64,000 bases of DNA from RXIX01 sp003989075 (GTDB taxonomy: Bacteria > Pseudomonadota > Gammaproteobacteria > Competibacterales > Competibacteraceae): contig JAKOYN010000081.1 in assembly GCA_029780415.1 (NCBI GenBank), positions 18,099 to 82,098 on the forward strand. Direction: 5' to 3'. The translations under genes and the position numbers were made by a program. Positions 25,013 through 34,377 of this stretch are shown here, piece after piece (position 1 is the stretch's first letter; every line of letters begins with the position of its first letter). The notes under the pieces are model-generated. The model saw only the letters and a list, made by a program, of their open reading frames with translations, had not been told where the DNA came from and made no database searches.

Positions 25013-27040
25013 ATGAATGACCAAACCCGCCGAATTCTCGTTACCAGTGCCCTGCCCTACGCCAACGGTCCGATCCACATCGGCCATCTGGTCGAATACA
25101 TCCAGACCGATATCTGGGTGCGATTCCAGAAGCTGCGCGGCCACGAATGCCATTACGTCTGCGCCGACGATGCCCACGGCACGCCGATCATGCTGCGCGC
25201 CGAGCAGGACGGCATCACCCCGGAACAGCTCATCGCCCGCACCTGGCAGGAACACCGCGCCGATTTCGCCGATTTCCTGGTCGAGTTCGATAACTACTAC
25301 TCGACACACTCGCCGGAAAACCGCCATTACGCGGAACTGATCTACCAGAGACTGAATAGCGGTGGCCACATCAGCCGCCGGATCATCACTCAGGCCTATG
25401 ATCCGGAAAAGCAGATGTTCCTGCCGGATCGCTTCATCAAGGGTGAATGCCCGCGCTGCGCCGCGCCCGACCAGTACGGCGACAGTTGCGAAAACTGCGG
25501 CGCCACCTATGCGCCCACCGATTTGAAAAATCCGCGCTCGGCGATTTCCGGAGCCACGCCAGTGCTCAGGGAATCGCTGCATCTGTTCTTCCGCCTGGCC
25601 GATTTCGAGGCCATGCTCAAGGAGTGGATCAACAGCGGCCCGATCCAGGCGCAGATGGCCAATAAGCTCAACGAGTGGTTCAGCGCCGGCCTGCAGGAAT
25701 GGGATATTTCCCGCGATGCACCCTACTGGGGCTTTGAAATCCCCGATGCGCCCGGCAAATACTTCTACGTCTGGCTGGATGCGCCGATCGGCTACATGGC
25801 CAGCTTCCAGAACTACTGCGCGCGCACCGGACTGGATTTCAACGATTTCTGGGCGCCGGACAGCACGGCCGAGGTGTATCACTTCATCGGCAAGGACATT
25901 GCCTATTTCCACATCCTGTTCTGGCCAGCGGAGCTGACCGGCGCCGGTTTCCGCAAACCCAGCGGCGTGCACTGCCACGGCTTCCTGACCGTGGACGGGC
26001 AGAAGATGTCCAAGTCGCGCGGCACCTTCATCAAGGCCCGCACCTATCTTGACCACCTGCGCCCGGAATACCTGCGCTATTACTTCGCCACCAAGCTCAG
26101 CGACGGCATCGACGATCTTGATCTGAATTTTGAGGACTTCGTGCAGCGGGTCAACAGCGATCTGGTTGGCAAGCTGGTCAACATTGCCAGCCGCTGTGCG
26201 GGTTTCATCACCCGCCGTTTCGAGGGCCGGCTGGCGACGGAACTGGCCGAGCCGGCGCTGTATGCTGATTGCGTCGCCGCCGGTGCCAGCATCGCTCAGG
26301 CCTACGAGGGCCGCGAATTCAGCCGGGCGATGCGCGAAATCATGGCGCTGGCCGACCGCGCCAATCAGTACATCGACGAGAAAAAACCCTGGGCGCTGGC
26401 CAAGCAGCCGGATGCCGGGACCGAGGTGCAGGCGGTATGCAGCATGGGCCTGAACCTGTTCCGGCTGCTGATGCTGTACCTGAAACCGGTGCTGCCGGGA
26501 CTGGCGGCGCAGGTCGAACAGTTCCTGCAAATCCCACCACTGCGCTGGACCGACGCCGGAACGCCGCTACTGGATCACGCCATTGCCGAGTTCAAGCCGC
26601 TGATGCAGCGGGTGGACATGGCGCAGATCACGGCCATGGTCGAGGCTTCGCGGGAGAGCTATCCAGCCGCCGCGCCGGCCGCACCGGCTGGACCGCTGGT
26701 CGAAATGCCGATCGCGCCAACCATCGGCATCGAGGATTTCACCCGGGTTGATCTGCGCGTGGCGCGCATCGCCAAGGCTGAGGCCGTGGTGGGCGCCGAC
26801 AAGCTGGTGCGGCTGGAACTGGATCTCGGCGGGGAAACCCGGCAGGTCTTCGCCGGCATCAAGGCCGCCTACGCGCCGGAGGATCTGCAGGGCCGGCTGA
26901 CCGTCATGGTTGCCAATCTGGCCCCACGCAAGATGCGCTTTGGCGTCTCTGAAGGCATGGTGCTGGCAGCCAGCGACGGCAGCGGCATCTACCTGCTCGC
27001 GCCCGACGCCGGCGCCACGCCGGGATTACGCATCAAGTAG
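25013..27040 (+). CDS. metG: methionyl-tRNA synthetase (dimeric, with C-terminal tRNA-binding domain)
   Basis: A 675-residue class I synthetase. HIGH is at residues 22-25 (GPIHIGHLVEY). A zinc knuckle uses Cys146, 149, 159 and 162 (CPRCAAP, CENC). KMSKS lies in VDGQKMSKSRGTF, and the anticodon-binding helices follow. After a Pro/Ala-rich linker at about 550-565 comes the Trbp111-like OB domain (IEDFTRVDLRVARI to GLRIK), which makes the enzyme a dimer. E. coli MetG has 677 residues with the same layout. It converges on the prsR gene with only 15 bases between the stops and no visible terminator. Confidence 0.98.
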   Translation: MNDQTRRILVTSALPYANGPIHIGHLVEYIQTDIWVRFQKLRGHECHYVCADDAHGTPIMLRAEQDGITPEQLIARTWQEHRADFADFLVEFDNYYSTHSPENRHYAELIYQRLNSGGHISRRIITQAYDPEKQMFLPDRFIKGECPRCAAPDQYGDSCENCGATYAPTDLKNPRSAISGATPVLRESLHLFFRLADFEAMLKEWINSGPIQAQMANKLNEWFSAGLQEWDISRDAPYWGFEIPDAPGKYFYVWLDAPIGYMASFQNYCARTGLDFNDFWAPDSTAEVYHFIGKDIAYFHILFWPAELTGAGFRKPSGVHCHGFLTVDGQKMSKSRGTFIKARTYLDHLRPEYLRYYFATKLSDGIDDLDLNFEDFVQRVNSDLVGKLVNIASRCAGFITRRFEGRLATELAEPALYADCVAAGASIAQAYEGREFSRAMREIMALADRANQYIDEKKPWALAKQPDAGTEVQAVCSMGLNLFRLLMLYLKPVLPGLAAQVEQFLQIPPLRWTDAGTPLLDHAIAEFKPLMQRVDMAQITAMVEASRESYPAAAPAAPAGPLVEMPIAPTIGIEDFTRVDLRVARIAKAEAVVGADKLVRLELDLGGETRQVFAGIKAAYAPEDLQGRLTVMVANLAPRKMRFGVSEGMVLAASDGSGIYLLAPDAGATPGLRIK

Positions 27041-27055
27041 GGCTGCCCCACTCGC

Positions 27056-28411
27056 TCAGACCTTGATGCCGTACTTGTTGAGCAGGGCATACAGGGTCGG
27101 GCGAGTGATGCCGAGCAGATCGGCAGCGCGCGAGATATTGCCATCGGCATAGCTCATCGCCTGCTGCACCGCATGCCGCTCGGCATGCTCACGCACCTGA
27201 CGCAGGTTGAGCTGTGGCTCCATCGTCCCATCGCTGTCCAGCTCCAGATCGCGGGCGCTGATCTGGTCGGATTCACTCATCACCACCGCCCGCTTGATGC
27301 GATTTTCCAGCTCGCGAACATTGCCTGGCCAGCGGTGCGACTCCAGCGCCCGCAAGGCATCCGCGCTCAGGTTCAGGCGCGACTTGCCCTGCTCACGGCC
27401 AAACAGGTTCAACAGCGCCCGCGCCACCAGTACCACATCACCGGCACGCTCACGCAGCGGTGGAATGGGCACGGTAATCTCGCTGATGCGATAGTACAGA
27501 TCCTCGCGGAACTGGCCGCCGGCTATCAGCGCCGACAGATCGCGATGCGTAGCGCACACCACGCGCACATCCACCGGAATCGGCTCACGCCCGCCAATGC
27601 GCTCGATGACCCGCTCCTGCAGGAAGCGCAGCAGCTTGGCCTGCAGCGCCATCGGTAGATCACCGACCTCGTCGAGCATCAGCGTGCCACCACTGGCGTA
27701 TTCGATCTTGCCGCGGGTCTGCTTGGCCGCACCGGTGAAGGCACCCTTCTCGTAGCCGAACAGCTCGCTTTCCAGCAGCGCATCGGGAATCGCGGCGCAG
27801 TTGATGGCGACAAAGCTGTTCCTGCTGCGTGGACTCAGCTCATGCAGCGCCCGCGCCAGCAGTTCCTTGCCGGTGCCACTCTCCCCCAGCAACAGCACAT
27901 TGGCATTGGTCGGGGCAATTTTTTCAATGTTGCGGCAGATCTTGAGCATCGCTGCGCTGCCCGTGATCACCCCGCGCAGCGGCGTGTGCATCTGGCAGGC
28001 CAGCAATTCCCGATTCTCGCGCTCCAGGGCATATAGATTACTGGCGCGATCGACCAGCAGGCGCAGCACGTCGGCATCGACCGGCTTCTGGTAGAAGTCA
28101 TAGGCTCCCATCGCCACCGCCCGCAGGGCGTTCTCGCGCTCATCATTACCGGTGACCACGATCACCTTGGTCTCGGGAGCCAGAGCACGAATCTGCTCCA
28201 GGGCCAACAGACCTTCCGAGGCATTGGCCGGATCGGGCGGCAGACCCAGATCCAGCAGCATGACCGGCGGCGCATGCCGGCGCACCTGATTCAGTGCCGT
28301 CTCACGGTCCTCGGCTACCAGCACCTCGTAGCCGTCAAAGCACCAGCGCAACTGACTGCGCAGGCCGGGATCATCTTCAACGATCAACAATTTCCGGATG
28401 AATCCGTCCAT
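27056..28411 (-). CDS. prsR: PEP-CTERM system sigma-54-type response regulator PrsR
   Basis: A 451-residue three-domain regulator. The receiver has the phosphorylation site Asp54 (MLLDLGLPPD) and Lys in the QKP loop. The AAA+ domain has Walker A GESGTGK at 176-182 and the sigma-54 contact loop GAFTGA at 223-228. The C-terminal Fis-type helix-turn-helix ends ADLLGITRPTLYALLNKYGIKV. The receiver start MDGFIRKLLIVEDDPGL and the pairing with a multi-membrane kinase match PrsR, the regulator found with exosortase/PEP-CTERM loci. It is predicted to activate sigma-54 promoters of surface-polysaccharide or PEP-CTERM genes; no convincing -24/-12 element was found in the window. It overlaps prsK by 28 bases. 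Confidence 0.92.
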   Translation of the reverse strand: MDGFIRKLLIVEDDPGLRSQLRWCFDGYEVLVAEDRETALNQVRRHAPPVMLLDLGLPPDPANASEGLLALEQIRALAPETKVIVVTGNDERENALRAVAMGAYDFYQKPVDADVLRLLVDRASNLYALERENRELLACQMHTPLRGVITGSAAMLKICRNIEKIAPTNANVLLLGESGTGKELLARALHELSPRSRNSFVAINCAAIPDALLESELFGYEKGAFTGAAKQTRGKIEYASGGTLMLDEVGDLPMALQAKLLRFLQERVIERIGGREPIPVDVRVVCATHRDLSALIAGGQFREDLYYRISEITVPIPPLRERAGDVVLVARALLNLFGREQGKSRLNLSADALRALESHRWPGNVRELENRIKRAVVMSESDQISARDLELDSDGTMEPQLNLRQVREHAERHAVQQAMSYADGNISRAADLLGITRPTLYALLNKYGIKV

Positions 28412-30501
28412 TCATCGGTCTCCTCTCCACCAATGGCCGCCGGCCGTGGACAGCACGGCAGGCGCAACCAGAACGTCGTCCCTTGATCAGGCTGGCTCTG
28501 CACCGTCAGCTCACCACCAGCAGCACGGGCAAACTCACGACTCTCATAGACACCGATGCCCATGCCGGCGTTGCCCTTGGTGGTCGTGAACGGCCGAAAC
28601 AGCCGCTCACGCACGAAACGCTCATCCATACCGCAGCCAGTATCGCGCACCGCCACCACGGCCATCGTATCCGCCTGGCTGATCGTCACCGCCACCAGAC
28701 CATCGGCACGGGTCGCTTCCTGGGCGTTCTGCAGCAGGTGTTCCAGCACCGCCACCAAACGCTCGCGCTCCACTGCTACCCAGGGTTCAGCCTCAATGCA
28801 CAGCCCTGGCGCCGGCGCCTGTCCCGCGCGCGCCGTCACCGCCTGGCGCACGGCATCTGCTACCGCAACCGGTCGCGCCAGTCCCGCTCCGGGCAGGCTG
28901 CCCTTGCGCAACTGCCCAAGCAGCCGGTTCATGCGCTCGGTGGCATTGGCCACGGTTTCAAAGGCATCATCGACAAAGGCCGGGTTATGCCGATGGCGGC
29001 TGGCATTGGCCACGACCAGGGCCAGTTGCGCGGCGATATTCTTCAGGTCATGCACCACATAGGCCGATAGCCGATGAAACGCTTCAAACTGGCGCGCTTC
29101 CCATAAGGCCTCGGCGGTTTCCAGCAGGGCAACGTGACTGGCTGCCTGCCGCCCGGCGGTCTTGAGCAGGTCGCGATCCTCCCAGTTGAGCTGCTGGCGG
29201 GCGCGCGCCTCGGCCAACACCAGAAAGCCTTCCAGTTGCTCCCCGTGCAGCAGCGGCACCACCAGCCAGGCCCGCAAGCCCTCACGCAGCCAGTCAGGCA
29301 GCACCAGATCACCATACAATTCCGGGGTGTCGGCGTATTCATCCAGTTGTATCACCCATTGCCGCTGTTCCAGAAACCGCACCAGTGGCGCATCGGCCGC
29401 CAGTGCCCGCAGCGCCGGCTCGCGCATGTTGTAATGGGCCACCAGGGTGAACACGTCGCGCTCGCGCCGGGTCCATAACAGGCCACCGGTGCTGTGCACA
29501 ATCTCGGCGGTGGCGCGAATGGCCCGCTCACGCAGCGGTTCGCCAGCCGCGCCACTGGACAGTGTGCGGGTAAACTTCAGCCATTCTTCCCGATAATCAT
29601 ACTTGTAGTTGAAAAAATGCTTGTTAAGCAGTACCAGAAAGCGGGCGCGCAACTGCCCGGAAAACATCAGCACCACCAGCAGGACGCCGGCGCCGGCCAG
29701 AAATGCCAGTTGCAAGGCAATACCCCAGTCACCGCCATAGGCACGGATGTAATAACCGGCGCCGGCCATCGCCAGCAGGTAAACGCCCGCGCCCACCACC
29801 GCCGCCGAGTGCAGCACCAGCCGCCGCGATACGAATACATCCAGCGACCAGGCCGGATTGCGTGCCGCAGCCACGGCTATCAGCGGCACCGTCATGGCCC
29901 CGACCAGGCCGCGCGCCTCCCAGGTCGCCGCATCCAGGCGCTTGAACAGCAAGGCATCGGCATACAGGAAAAAGTCGTAGGCGAAAGTCAGCCCCAACCC
30001 GAGATAGAAAAACTTGGTCGCCCAGCGCTGCTGCGGGCGGGTATTGCGAAATAATTGCTCGATCAGCGCCAGCCCGGCGATGGCCAGGGCAATATGGCCC
30101 AGATTCGCTGCATCCGCCGGCAGCGCCAGCCCTATCTCCAGCACCGGCTGCAACTCGATCACGATCAACAGCAGGCCAGCCATGAGCGGCGCCAGCCACA
30201 GGCCGGGGCGGTGCATCCCAGTACCCTCGTCACTGTGCAGCAATGGCTCGAGCAAGTCGGCCAGGAACAGCAGCCAGGCCACGCTGCGCGCCACTTCCAG
30301 CACCTGATACAGCCAGTCGATGCCGCTGGCGCCGGCATAGGCGTAATACGCGGCGCGCAAGGCCCAGAGCAGATTGACCAGCACCGCCGCCAGCAGCAGG
30401 CCGCCGCGCAGGCGACCGCGCCAACTGGTCAGCAGCAGCAGAAACAGAATCAGCCAGCAGAAGGCAGCGACGCTATAACCCACGGTTCCGATGAGGTGCA
30501 T
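28384..30501 (-). CDS. prsK: PEP-CTERM system membrane histidine kinase PrsK
   Basis: A 705-residue kinase. The N-terminal third has about eight to nine hydrophobic segments (from YSVAAFCWLILFLLLL onward). Then come a GAF-like region around 330-450, a kinase core with the phospho-acceptor His in SAYVVHDLKNIAAQLALV, and an ATPase domain (LLQNAQEATRADG, DTGCGMDERF, GMGIGVYESREFARAAGG). The nine-membrane plus GAF layout and the HDLKN box are characteristic of PrsK. The sensed signal is unknown. It ends within prsR, so the pair is translated together, and begins ten bases after the sugar-transferase stop, which ties regulation to polysaccharide synthesis. Confidence 0.9.
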   Translation of the reverse strand: MHLIGTVGYSVAAFCWLILFLLLLTSWRGRLRGGLLLAAVLVNLLWALRAAYYAYAGASGIDWLYQVLEVARSVAWLLFLADLLEPLLHSDEGTGMHRPGLWLAPLMAGLLLIVIELQPVLEIGLALPADAANLGHIALAIAGLALIEQLFRNTRPQQRWATKFFYLGLGLTFAYDFFLYADALLFKRLDAATWEARGLVGAMTVPLIAVAAARNPAWSLDVFVSRRLVLHSAAVVGAGVYLLAMAGAGYYIRAYGGDWGIALQLAFLAGAGVLLVVLMFSGQLRARFLVLLNKHFFNYKYDYREEWLKFTRTLSSGAAGEPLRERAIRATAEIVHSTGGLLWTRRERDVFTLVAHYNMREPALRALAADAPLVRFLEQRQWVIQLDEYADTPELYGDLVLPDWLREGLRAWLVVPLLHGEQLEGFLVLAEARARQQLNWEDRDLLKTAGRQAASHVALLETAEALWEARQFEAFHRLSAYVVHDLKNIAAQLALVVANASRHRHNPAFVDDAFETVANATERMNRLLGQLRKGSLPGAGLARPVAVADAVRQAVTARAGQAPAPGLCIEAEPWVAVERERLVAVLEHLLQNAQEATRADGLVAVTISQADTMAVVAVRDTGCGMDERFVRERLFRPFTTTKGNAGMGIGVYESREFARAAGGELTVQSQPDQGTTFWLRLPCCPRPAAIGGEETDEWTDSSGNC

Positions 30502-30510
30502 GGTGATGGG

Positions 30511-31914
30511 CTAGCGGGCGCCTTGGCCCCAGAGGATGGTGTGCGCGGTCTGCAGCAGCACCAGTACATCAAGAAAAAAGCTGTAGTTCTTGATGTAGTA
30601 CAGATCGTACTGCAGCTTTTCATAGGCATCCTGATCCGAGGCGCCGTAGGGGTAGCAGATCTGTGCCCAGCCGGTGATGCCCGGATTGACCAGGTGGCGC
30701 ATTGAGTAGAAGGGAATGGTCTGGCGGAGCTGTTCGACGAACTGCGGCCGTTCCGGGCGCGGCCCGACAAAGCTCATGTCACCGCGCAGCACGTTAAGCA
30801 ATTGCGGCAGTTCATCGATGCGGGTTTCGCGCAGCACTGCACCGACCCGGGTAATGCGGCTATCGCCGGCCTGCGCCCAGCGGGCAACGCCATCCCGCTC
30901 GGCATCGGTGCGCATGCTGCGGAACTTGATGACATCAAACAGTCGTTCACCACGCCCGACCCGGGTTTGCCGGTACAGAATCGGCCCGCGGCAGCCCGAT
31001 TCCAGCCAGATCGCCAGCGTCGCTCCCAGCATCAGCGGCCAGGTCAACCCCAGCAGCAGCAGGCTGGTGACGATGTCGAACAGGCGCTTGGCAAGCTGCT
31101 TGCGGTGCGCCTGGCGAAAGCCGCTGGAGAAGATCATGTTGCTTGGTCGCAGGGCATCGAGCTGAATCTTGCCGGTCTGGCGCTCGTAGAAGCTGAGGAA
31201 GTTGCTGACCCGCACGCCGTTGATCTTGCATTCCAGGACTTCATCGGCGGGAAAACCCTTGCGTCGGTCGTCCATCGCCACCACGATCCCGGTCACGCGC
31301 TGCGCATCGACCAGTTCGGACAGCGATCCGGCCATGTTCAGCATCCGTGCCTCCGGCACGCACTGCACTTCGTCATCATGCAGGCGCAGATAGCCGACGA
31401 TTTCAAACCCCTCGCCGGTCGTGCCCTGATCCTGCAGGCTTTGCAGGCGTGCCGCCTGCTGGCCAACGCCGAGCACCAGCAAGCGCGGCTTGAGCAGACT
31501 GTGATCGGTGACATGGACGAATGCAAAACGCAGCAGCAGCACGCCGAAAAAAGCAATCACAAAGGCCAGACTCATCTCGCCACGGCCCAGATACAGTTCC
31601 GGAATCAGGTAATAGACCAGAGTCGGGACGAAGAAGCCAAACAGAAAACTGACTCCAACCCGCAGCAGCATATCGCTGCGCCCGTTCCAGAAATTGCGCT
31701 CGTACAAACCCATGGCGACCATGATGATCAGCATGACCAGTGCAAACACCACCGCGCTCGGCACCGTGTCGAGCAGCGGCGGTACCGGCCCCTGATCAAA
31801 CAAAGCCAGGCGTAACGTTCGGCCCAGATAAACCGACCAGAACAGATGCAGGCCTTCCGCAGCCATCAGGGTCAGCAGGGAACGTGAGAAATAGTGTTTA
31901 AAGAGGCGGATCAT
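30511..31914 (-). CDS. PEP-CTERM/EPS-type polyprenyl-phosphate sugar transferase
   Basis: A 467-residue polyisoprenyl-phosphate hexose-1-phosphate transferase, the enzyme that starts repeat-unit assembly on the lipid carrier. Four hydrophobic segments occupy about residues 1-130, followed by a Rossmann-like CoA-binding domain (RLLVLGVGQQAARLQSL). After a further membrane segment comes the catalytic bacterial sugar-transferase domain: KRLFDIVTSLLLL, RVGRGERLFDVIKFRSMRT, IDELPQLLNVLRGDMSFVGPRPE, then NPGITGWAQICYPYGAS. The family member associated with PEP-CTERM loci has this form. It is first in the minus-strand unit with prsK and prsR and diverges from the dehydrogenase/epimerase pair. Confidence 0.9.
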   Translation of the reverse strand: MIRLFKHYFSRSLLTLMAAEGLHLFWSVYLGRTLRLALFDQGPVPPLLDTVPSAVVFALVMLIIMVAMGLYERNFWNGRSDMLLRVGVSFLFGFFVPTLVYYLIPELYLGRGEMSLAFVIAFFGVLLLRFAFVHVTDHSLLKPRLLVLGVGQQAARLQSLQDQGTTGEGFEIVGYLRLHDDEVQCVPEARMLNMAGSLSELVDAQRVTGIVVAMDDRRKGFPADEVLECKINGVRVSNFLSFYERQTGKIQLDALRPSNMIFSSGFRQAHRKQLAKRLFDIVTSLLLLGLTWPLMLGATLAIWLESGCRGPILYRQTRVGRGERLFDVIKFRSMRTDAERDGVARWAQAGDSRITRVGAVLRETRIDELPQLLNVLRGDMSFVGPRPERPQFVEQLRQTIPFYSMRHLVNPGITGWAQICYPYGASDQDAYEKLQYDLYYIKNYSFFLDVLVLLQTAHTILWGQGAR

Positions 31915-32038
31915 GGCTCGGGCACGGTGAGGTGGATGTCCTGCATTTTAAGACGCATTCCATGACGGATGTGGTCATTCGCGTGCAAGCCATCCTGTGC
32001 AGCGCACGCCGGCTTCCGAATGGGTGCGGCTTTTCCCT

Positions 32039-32044
32039 TATACT
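32039..32044 (+). promoter_or_regulatory. -10 like element before the UDP-sugar dehydrogenase gene
   Basis: TATACT lies 42 bases before the ATG at 32086 in the 171-base divergent gap. A matching -35 is not obvious at 16-18 bases upstream. The other side of the gap, facing the sugar transferase, shows no clear core promoter and no good sigma-54 GG-N10-GC element. Confidence 0.35.
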
Positions 32045-32085
32045 AGCCGGCATTGCCTGCCCCAACCGTGACGGAGCGCTCCACG

Positions 32086-33363
32086 ATGCTTGACCTTGCC
32101 ACCACCCGCATCGGCATTATTGGCCTGGGTTATGTCGGCCTGCCGCTGGCGGTTGAATTTGGCCGCCGCTTTCCCACCCTGGGCCTGGATATCAACGAGG
32201 CGCGGATCCGGGAGCTGCAGTCCGGCAACGACAGCACTCTGGAAGTCGATGCCGAGGAGCTGCGTCAGGCCAGCCAGTTGCGCTACACCCATCGCCCCGA
32301 GGATCTGGCTGGGTGCAATGTCTACATCGTCACTGTGCCGACCCCGGTGGATGACTACAAGCGCCCGGACTTTGGGCCGCTGATCGGCGCCAGCACCACC
32401 GTAGGCCGGCTGCTCAAGCCCGGCGATGTGGCGATCTATGAATCCACCGTGTATCCGGGTGCCACTGAGGAAGTGTGCGTACCGATCCTGGAACGGGAAT
32501 CGGGGCTGCGCTTCAACGTCGACTTTTTCGCTGGCTACAGCCCGGAGCGGATCAATCCCGGTGACAAGGCGCATCGGGTGACCACGATTCTCAAGGTGAC
32601 CTCCGGTTCGACGCCGGAAGCAGCCGCGTTCGTCGATGCACTGTACGGGTCGATCATCAGCGCCGGCACCCATCGCGCCTCCAGTATCCGCGTTGCCGAG
32701 GCAGCCAAGGTAATCGAGAATACCCAGCGCGATGTCAACATCGCCCTGGTCAACGAACTGGCACTGCTGTTCAACCGCCTCGGCATCGACACCGAGGAAG
32801 TGCTGCTCGCCGCCGGCACCAAGTGGAACTTCCTGCCGTTCCGGCCCGGCCTGGTCGGCGGCCACTGCATCGGCGTCGATCCCTATTACCTGACCTACAA
32901 GGCGCAGCAGGTCGGCCATCATCCGGAAATCATCCTCGCCGGGCGGCGCATCAACGACAGCATGGGCGCCTATGTGGTGCAGCGGGTGGTCAAGCTGATG
33001 AACCAGCGGCGCATCGCAGTCATGGATGCGCGGGTGCTGGTCCTGGGCCTGACCTTCAAGGAAAACTGCCCGGACCTGCGCAATACCCGCGTGGTCGATA
33101 TCGTCGCTGAACTGCGCGATTACCACGCTCAGGTGGACGTGTACGATCCCTGGATTGATCCGCATGCGGCGCAACATGAATACGGCATCACGCCCATCGC
33201 CGCGCCCGAGCCGGGTACTTACGACGCCATCATCGTGGCAGTCGGCCATCAGCAGTTTCGCGATATGGGGGTCGAGCGGGTCCGCGCCCTCGGCACGCCC
33301 AATGCGGTGCTGTTCGACGTCAAGTATCTATTTCCCGCTCATGATGTGGACGGCCGACTGTGA
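32086..33363 (+). CDS. tviB: nucleotide sugar dehydrogenase, TviB/WbpA-type
   Basis: A 425-residue enzyme that oxidises C6 of a UDP-sugar twice using NAD. The N-terminal Rossmann motif GIIGLGYVGLPLAVEFGR, the middle GYSPERINPGDKAHRV, and the catalytic Cys in GGHCIGVDPYYLTYKAQ are clear. The C-terminal domain includes LGLTFKENCPDLRNTRVVDI. The GHCIGVDPYYLTYKA form is that of UDP-N-acetylglucosamine/galactosamine dehydrogenases (TviB, WbpA, WbpO) rather than UDP-glucose dehydrogenase, so a UDP-HexNAcA product is most likely; the exact substrate is inference. The ATG has GGAG nine bases ahead and gives the same length as TviB. It overlaps the epimerase by four bases. Confidence 0.9.
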   Translation: MLDLATTRIGIIGLGYVGLPLAVEFGRRFPTLGLDINEARIRELQSGNDSTLEVDAEELRQASQLRYTHRPEDLAGCNVYIVTVPTPVDDYKRPDFGPLIGASTTVGRLLKPGDVAIYESTVYPGATEEVCVPILERESGLRFNVDFFAGYSPERINPGDKAHRVTTILKVTSGSTPEAAAFVDALYGSIISAGTHRASSIRVAEAAKVIENTQRDVNIALVNELALLFNRLGIDTEEVLLAAGTKWNFLPFRPGLVGGHCIGVDPYYLTYKAQQVGHHPEIILAGRRINDSMGAYVVQRVVKLMNQRRIAVMDARVLVLGLTFKENCPDLRNTRVVDIVAELRDYHAQVDVYDPWIDPHAAQHEYGITPIAAPEPGTYDAIIVAVGHQQFRDMGVERVRALGTPNAVLFDVKYLFPAHDVDGRL

Positions 33364-34367
33364 AAATCCTGCTTACCGGCAGTGCCGGCTTTATTGGTTC
33401 GACCCTTGCGCTGCGCCTGCTGGAGCGCGGGGATACGGTTATCGGCATCGATAATCTCAACGACTACTACGATGTCCGCCTCAAGCAGGCGCGGCTGGCG
33501 CGGCTGCTCGCTTATCCGGGCTTTACCGATGTACGCGCCAGCCTGGAAGACCGTGCGGCGATCAATGCCGCCTTCGCCACCCACCAGCCGCACCGGGTAG
33601 TGAATCTGGCTGCCCAGGCCGGGGTGCGCTATTCGATCCAGAATCCGCACGCCTACGTTGATTCCAATCTGGTCGGCTTTGTCAACGTGCTGGAAGCCTG
33701 CCGCCATCAAGGCGTCGAGCATCTGGTGTATGCCTCGACCAGTTCGGTGTATGGCGCCAACACGCGCATGCCGTTCTCGGTGCATGACAACGTCGATCAT
33801 CCGCTGAGCCTGTACGCGGCGACCAAGAAGGCCAACGAACTGATGGCGCATACCTATAGCCATCTGTATGGCCTGCCGGTCACCGGCCTGCGCTTCTTTA
33901 CCGTGTATGGACCGTGGGGCCGACCGGACATGGCCCTGTTCCTGTTCACCCGCGCCATTCTCGCCGGCGAGCCGATCGATGTGTTCAACCACGGCCATCA
34001 CCGGCGCGATTTCACCTATGTCGATGACATCGTCGAGGGTGTGATCCGCACGCTTGACCGGGTAGCAACAGCCAATGCGGACTGGTCGAGCGATGCACCC
34101 GACCCGGCGACCAGCCGCGCACCCTACCGGCTGTACAACATCGGCAGCCACCGCCCGGTTGAACTGCTGCGCTACATCGAGGTGCTGGAGGATTGCCTGG
34201 GCCGCAGGGCGATTAAGAACCTGCTGCCGCTGCAACCGGGTGATGTGCCCGATACCTACGCTGATGTGGAAGCCCTGGTCACCGATGTTGGCTATCAGCC
34301 AGATACGCCCATCGAGGTCGGCGTAGCGCGTTTCGTGGAGTGGTACCGGGCCTATTACCGGGTCTGA
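33360..34367 (+). CDS. NAD-dependent UDP-uronate 4-epimerase (CapI/GAE-like)
   Basis: A 335-residue extended SDR. The NAD motif TGSAGFIGSTLALRLL is at the start. The substrate loop GIDNLNDYYDVRLKQARL is typical of UDP-glucuronate 4-epimerases. The catalytic Ser/Tyr/Lys are in STSSVYG and YAATKKANE, and RFFTVYGPWGRPDMALFLF is also characteristic. The GTG start overlaps the dehydrogenase stop (GTGA). Together the pair should supply an epimerised uronic-acid sugar nucleotide for the polysaccharide begun by the divergent sugar transferase. Whether it accepts the N-acetylated product of its TviB-type partner is open. It converges on dnaQ. Confidence 0.9.
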   Translation: MKILLTGSAGFIGSTLALRLLERGDTVIGIDNLNDYYDVRLKQARLARLLAYPGFTDVRASLEDRAAINAAFATHQPHRVVNLAAQAGVRYSIQNPHAYVDSNLVGFVNVLEACRHQGVEHLVYASTSSVYGANTRMPFSVHDNVDHPLSLYAATKKANELMAHTYSHLYGLPVTGLRFFTVYGPWGRPDMALFLFTRAILAGEPIDVFNHGHHRRDFTYVDDIVEGVIRTLDRVATANADWSSDAPDPATSRAPYRLYNIGSHRPVELLRYIEVLEDCLGRRAIKNLLPLQPGDVPDTYADVEALVTDVGYQPDTPIEVGVARFVEWYRAYYRV

Positions 34368-34377
34368 ACAGCGGACT

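Noticed and set aside
31915..32085. Sigma-54 promoter controlled by PrsR in the divergent polysaccharide gap
   Set aside because: No GG-N10-GC element with good flanks was found on either strand.
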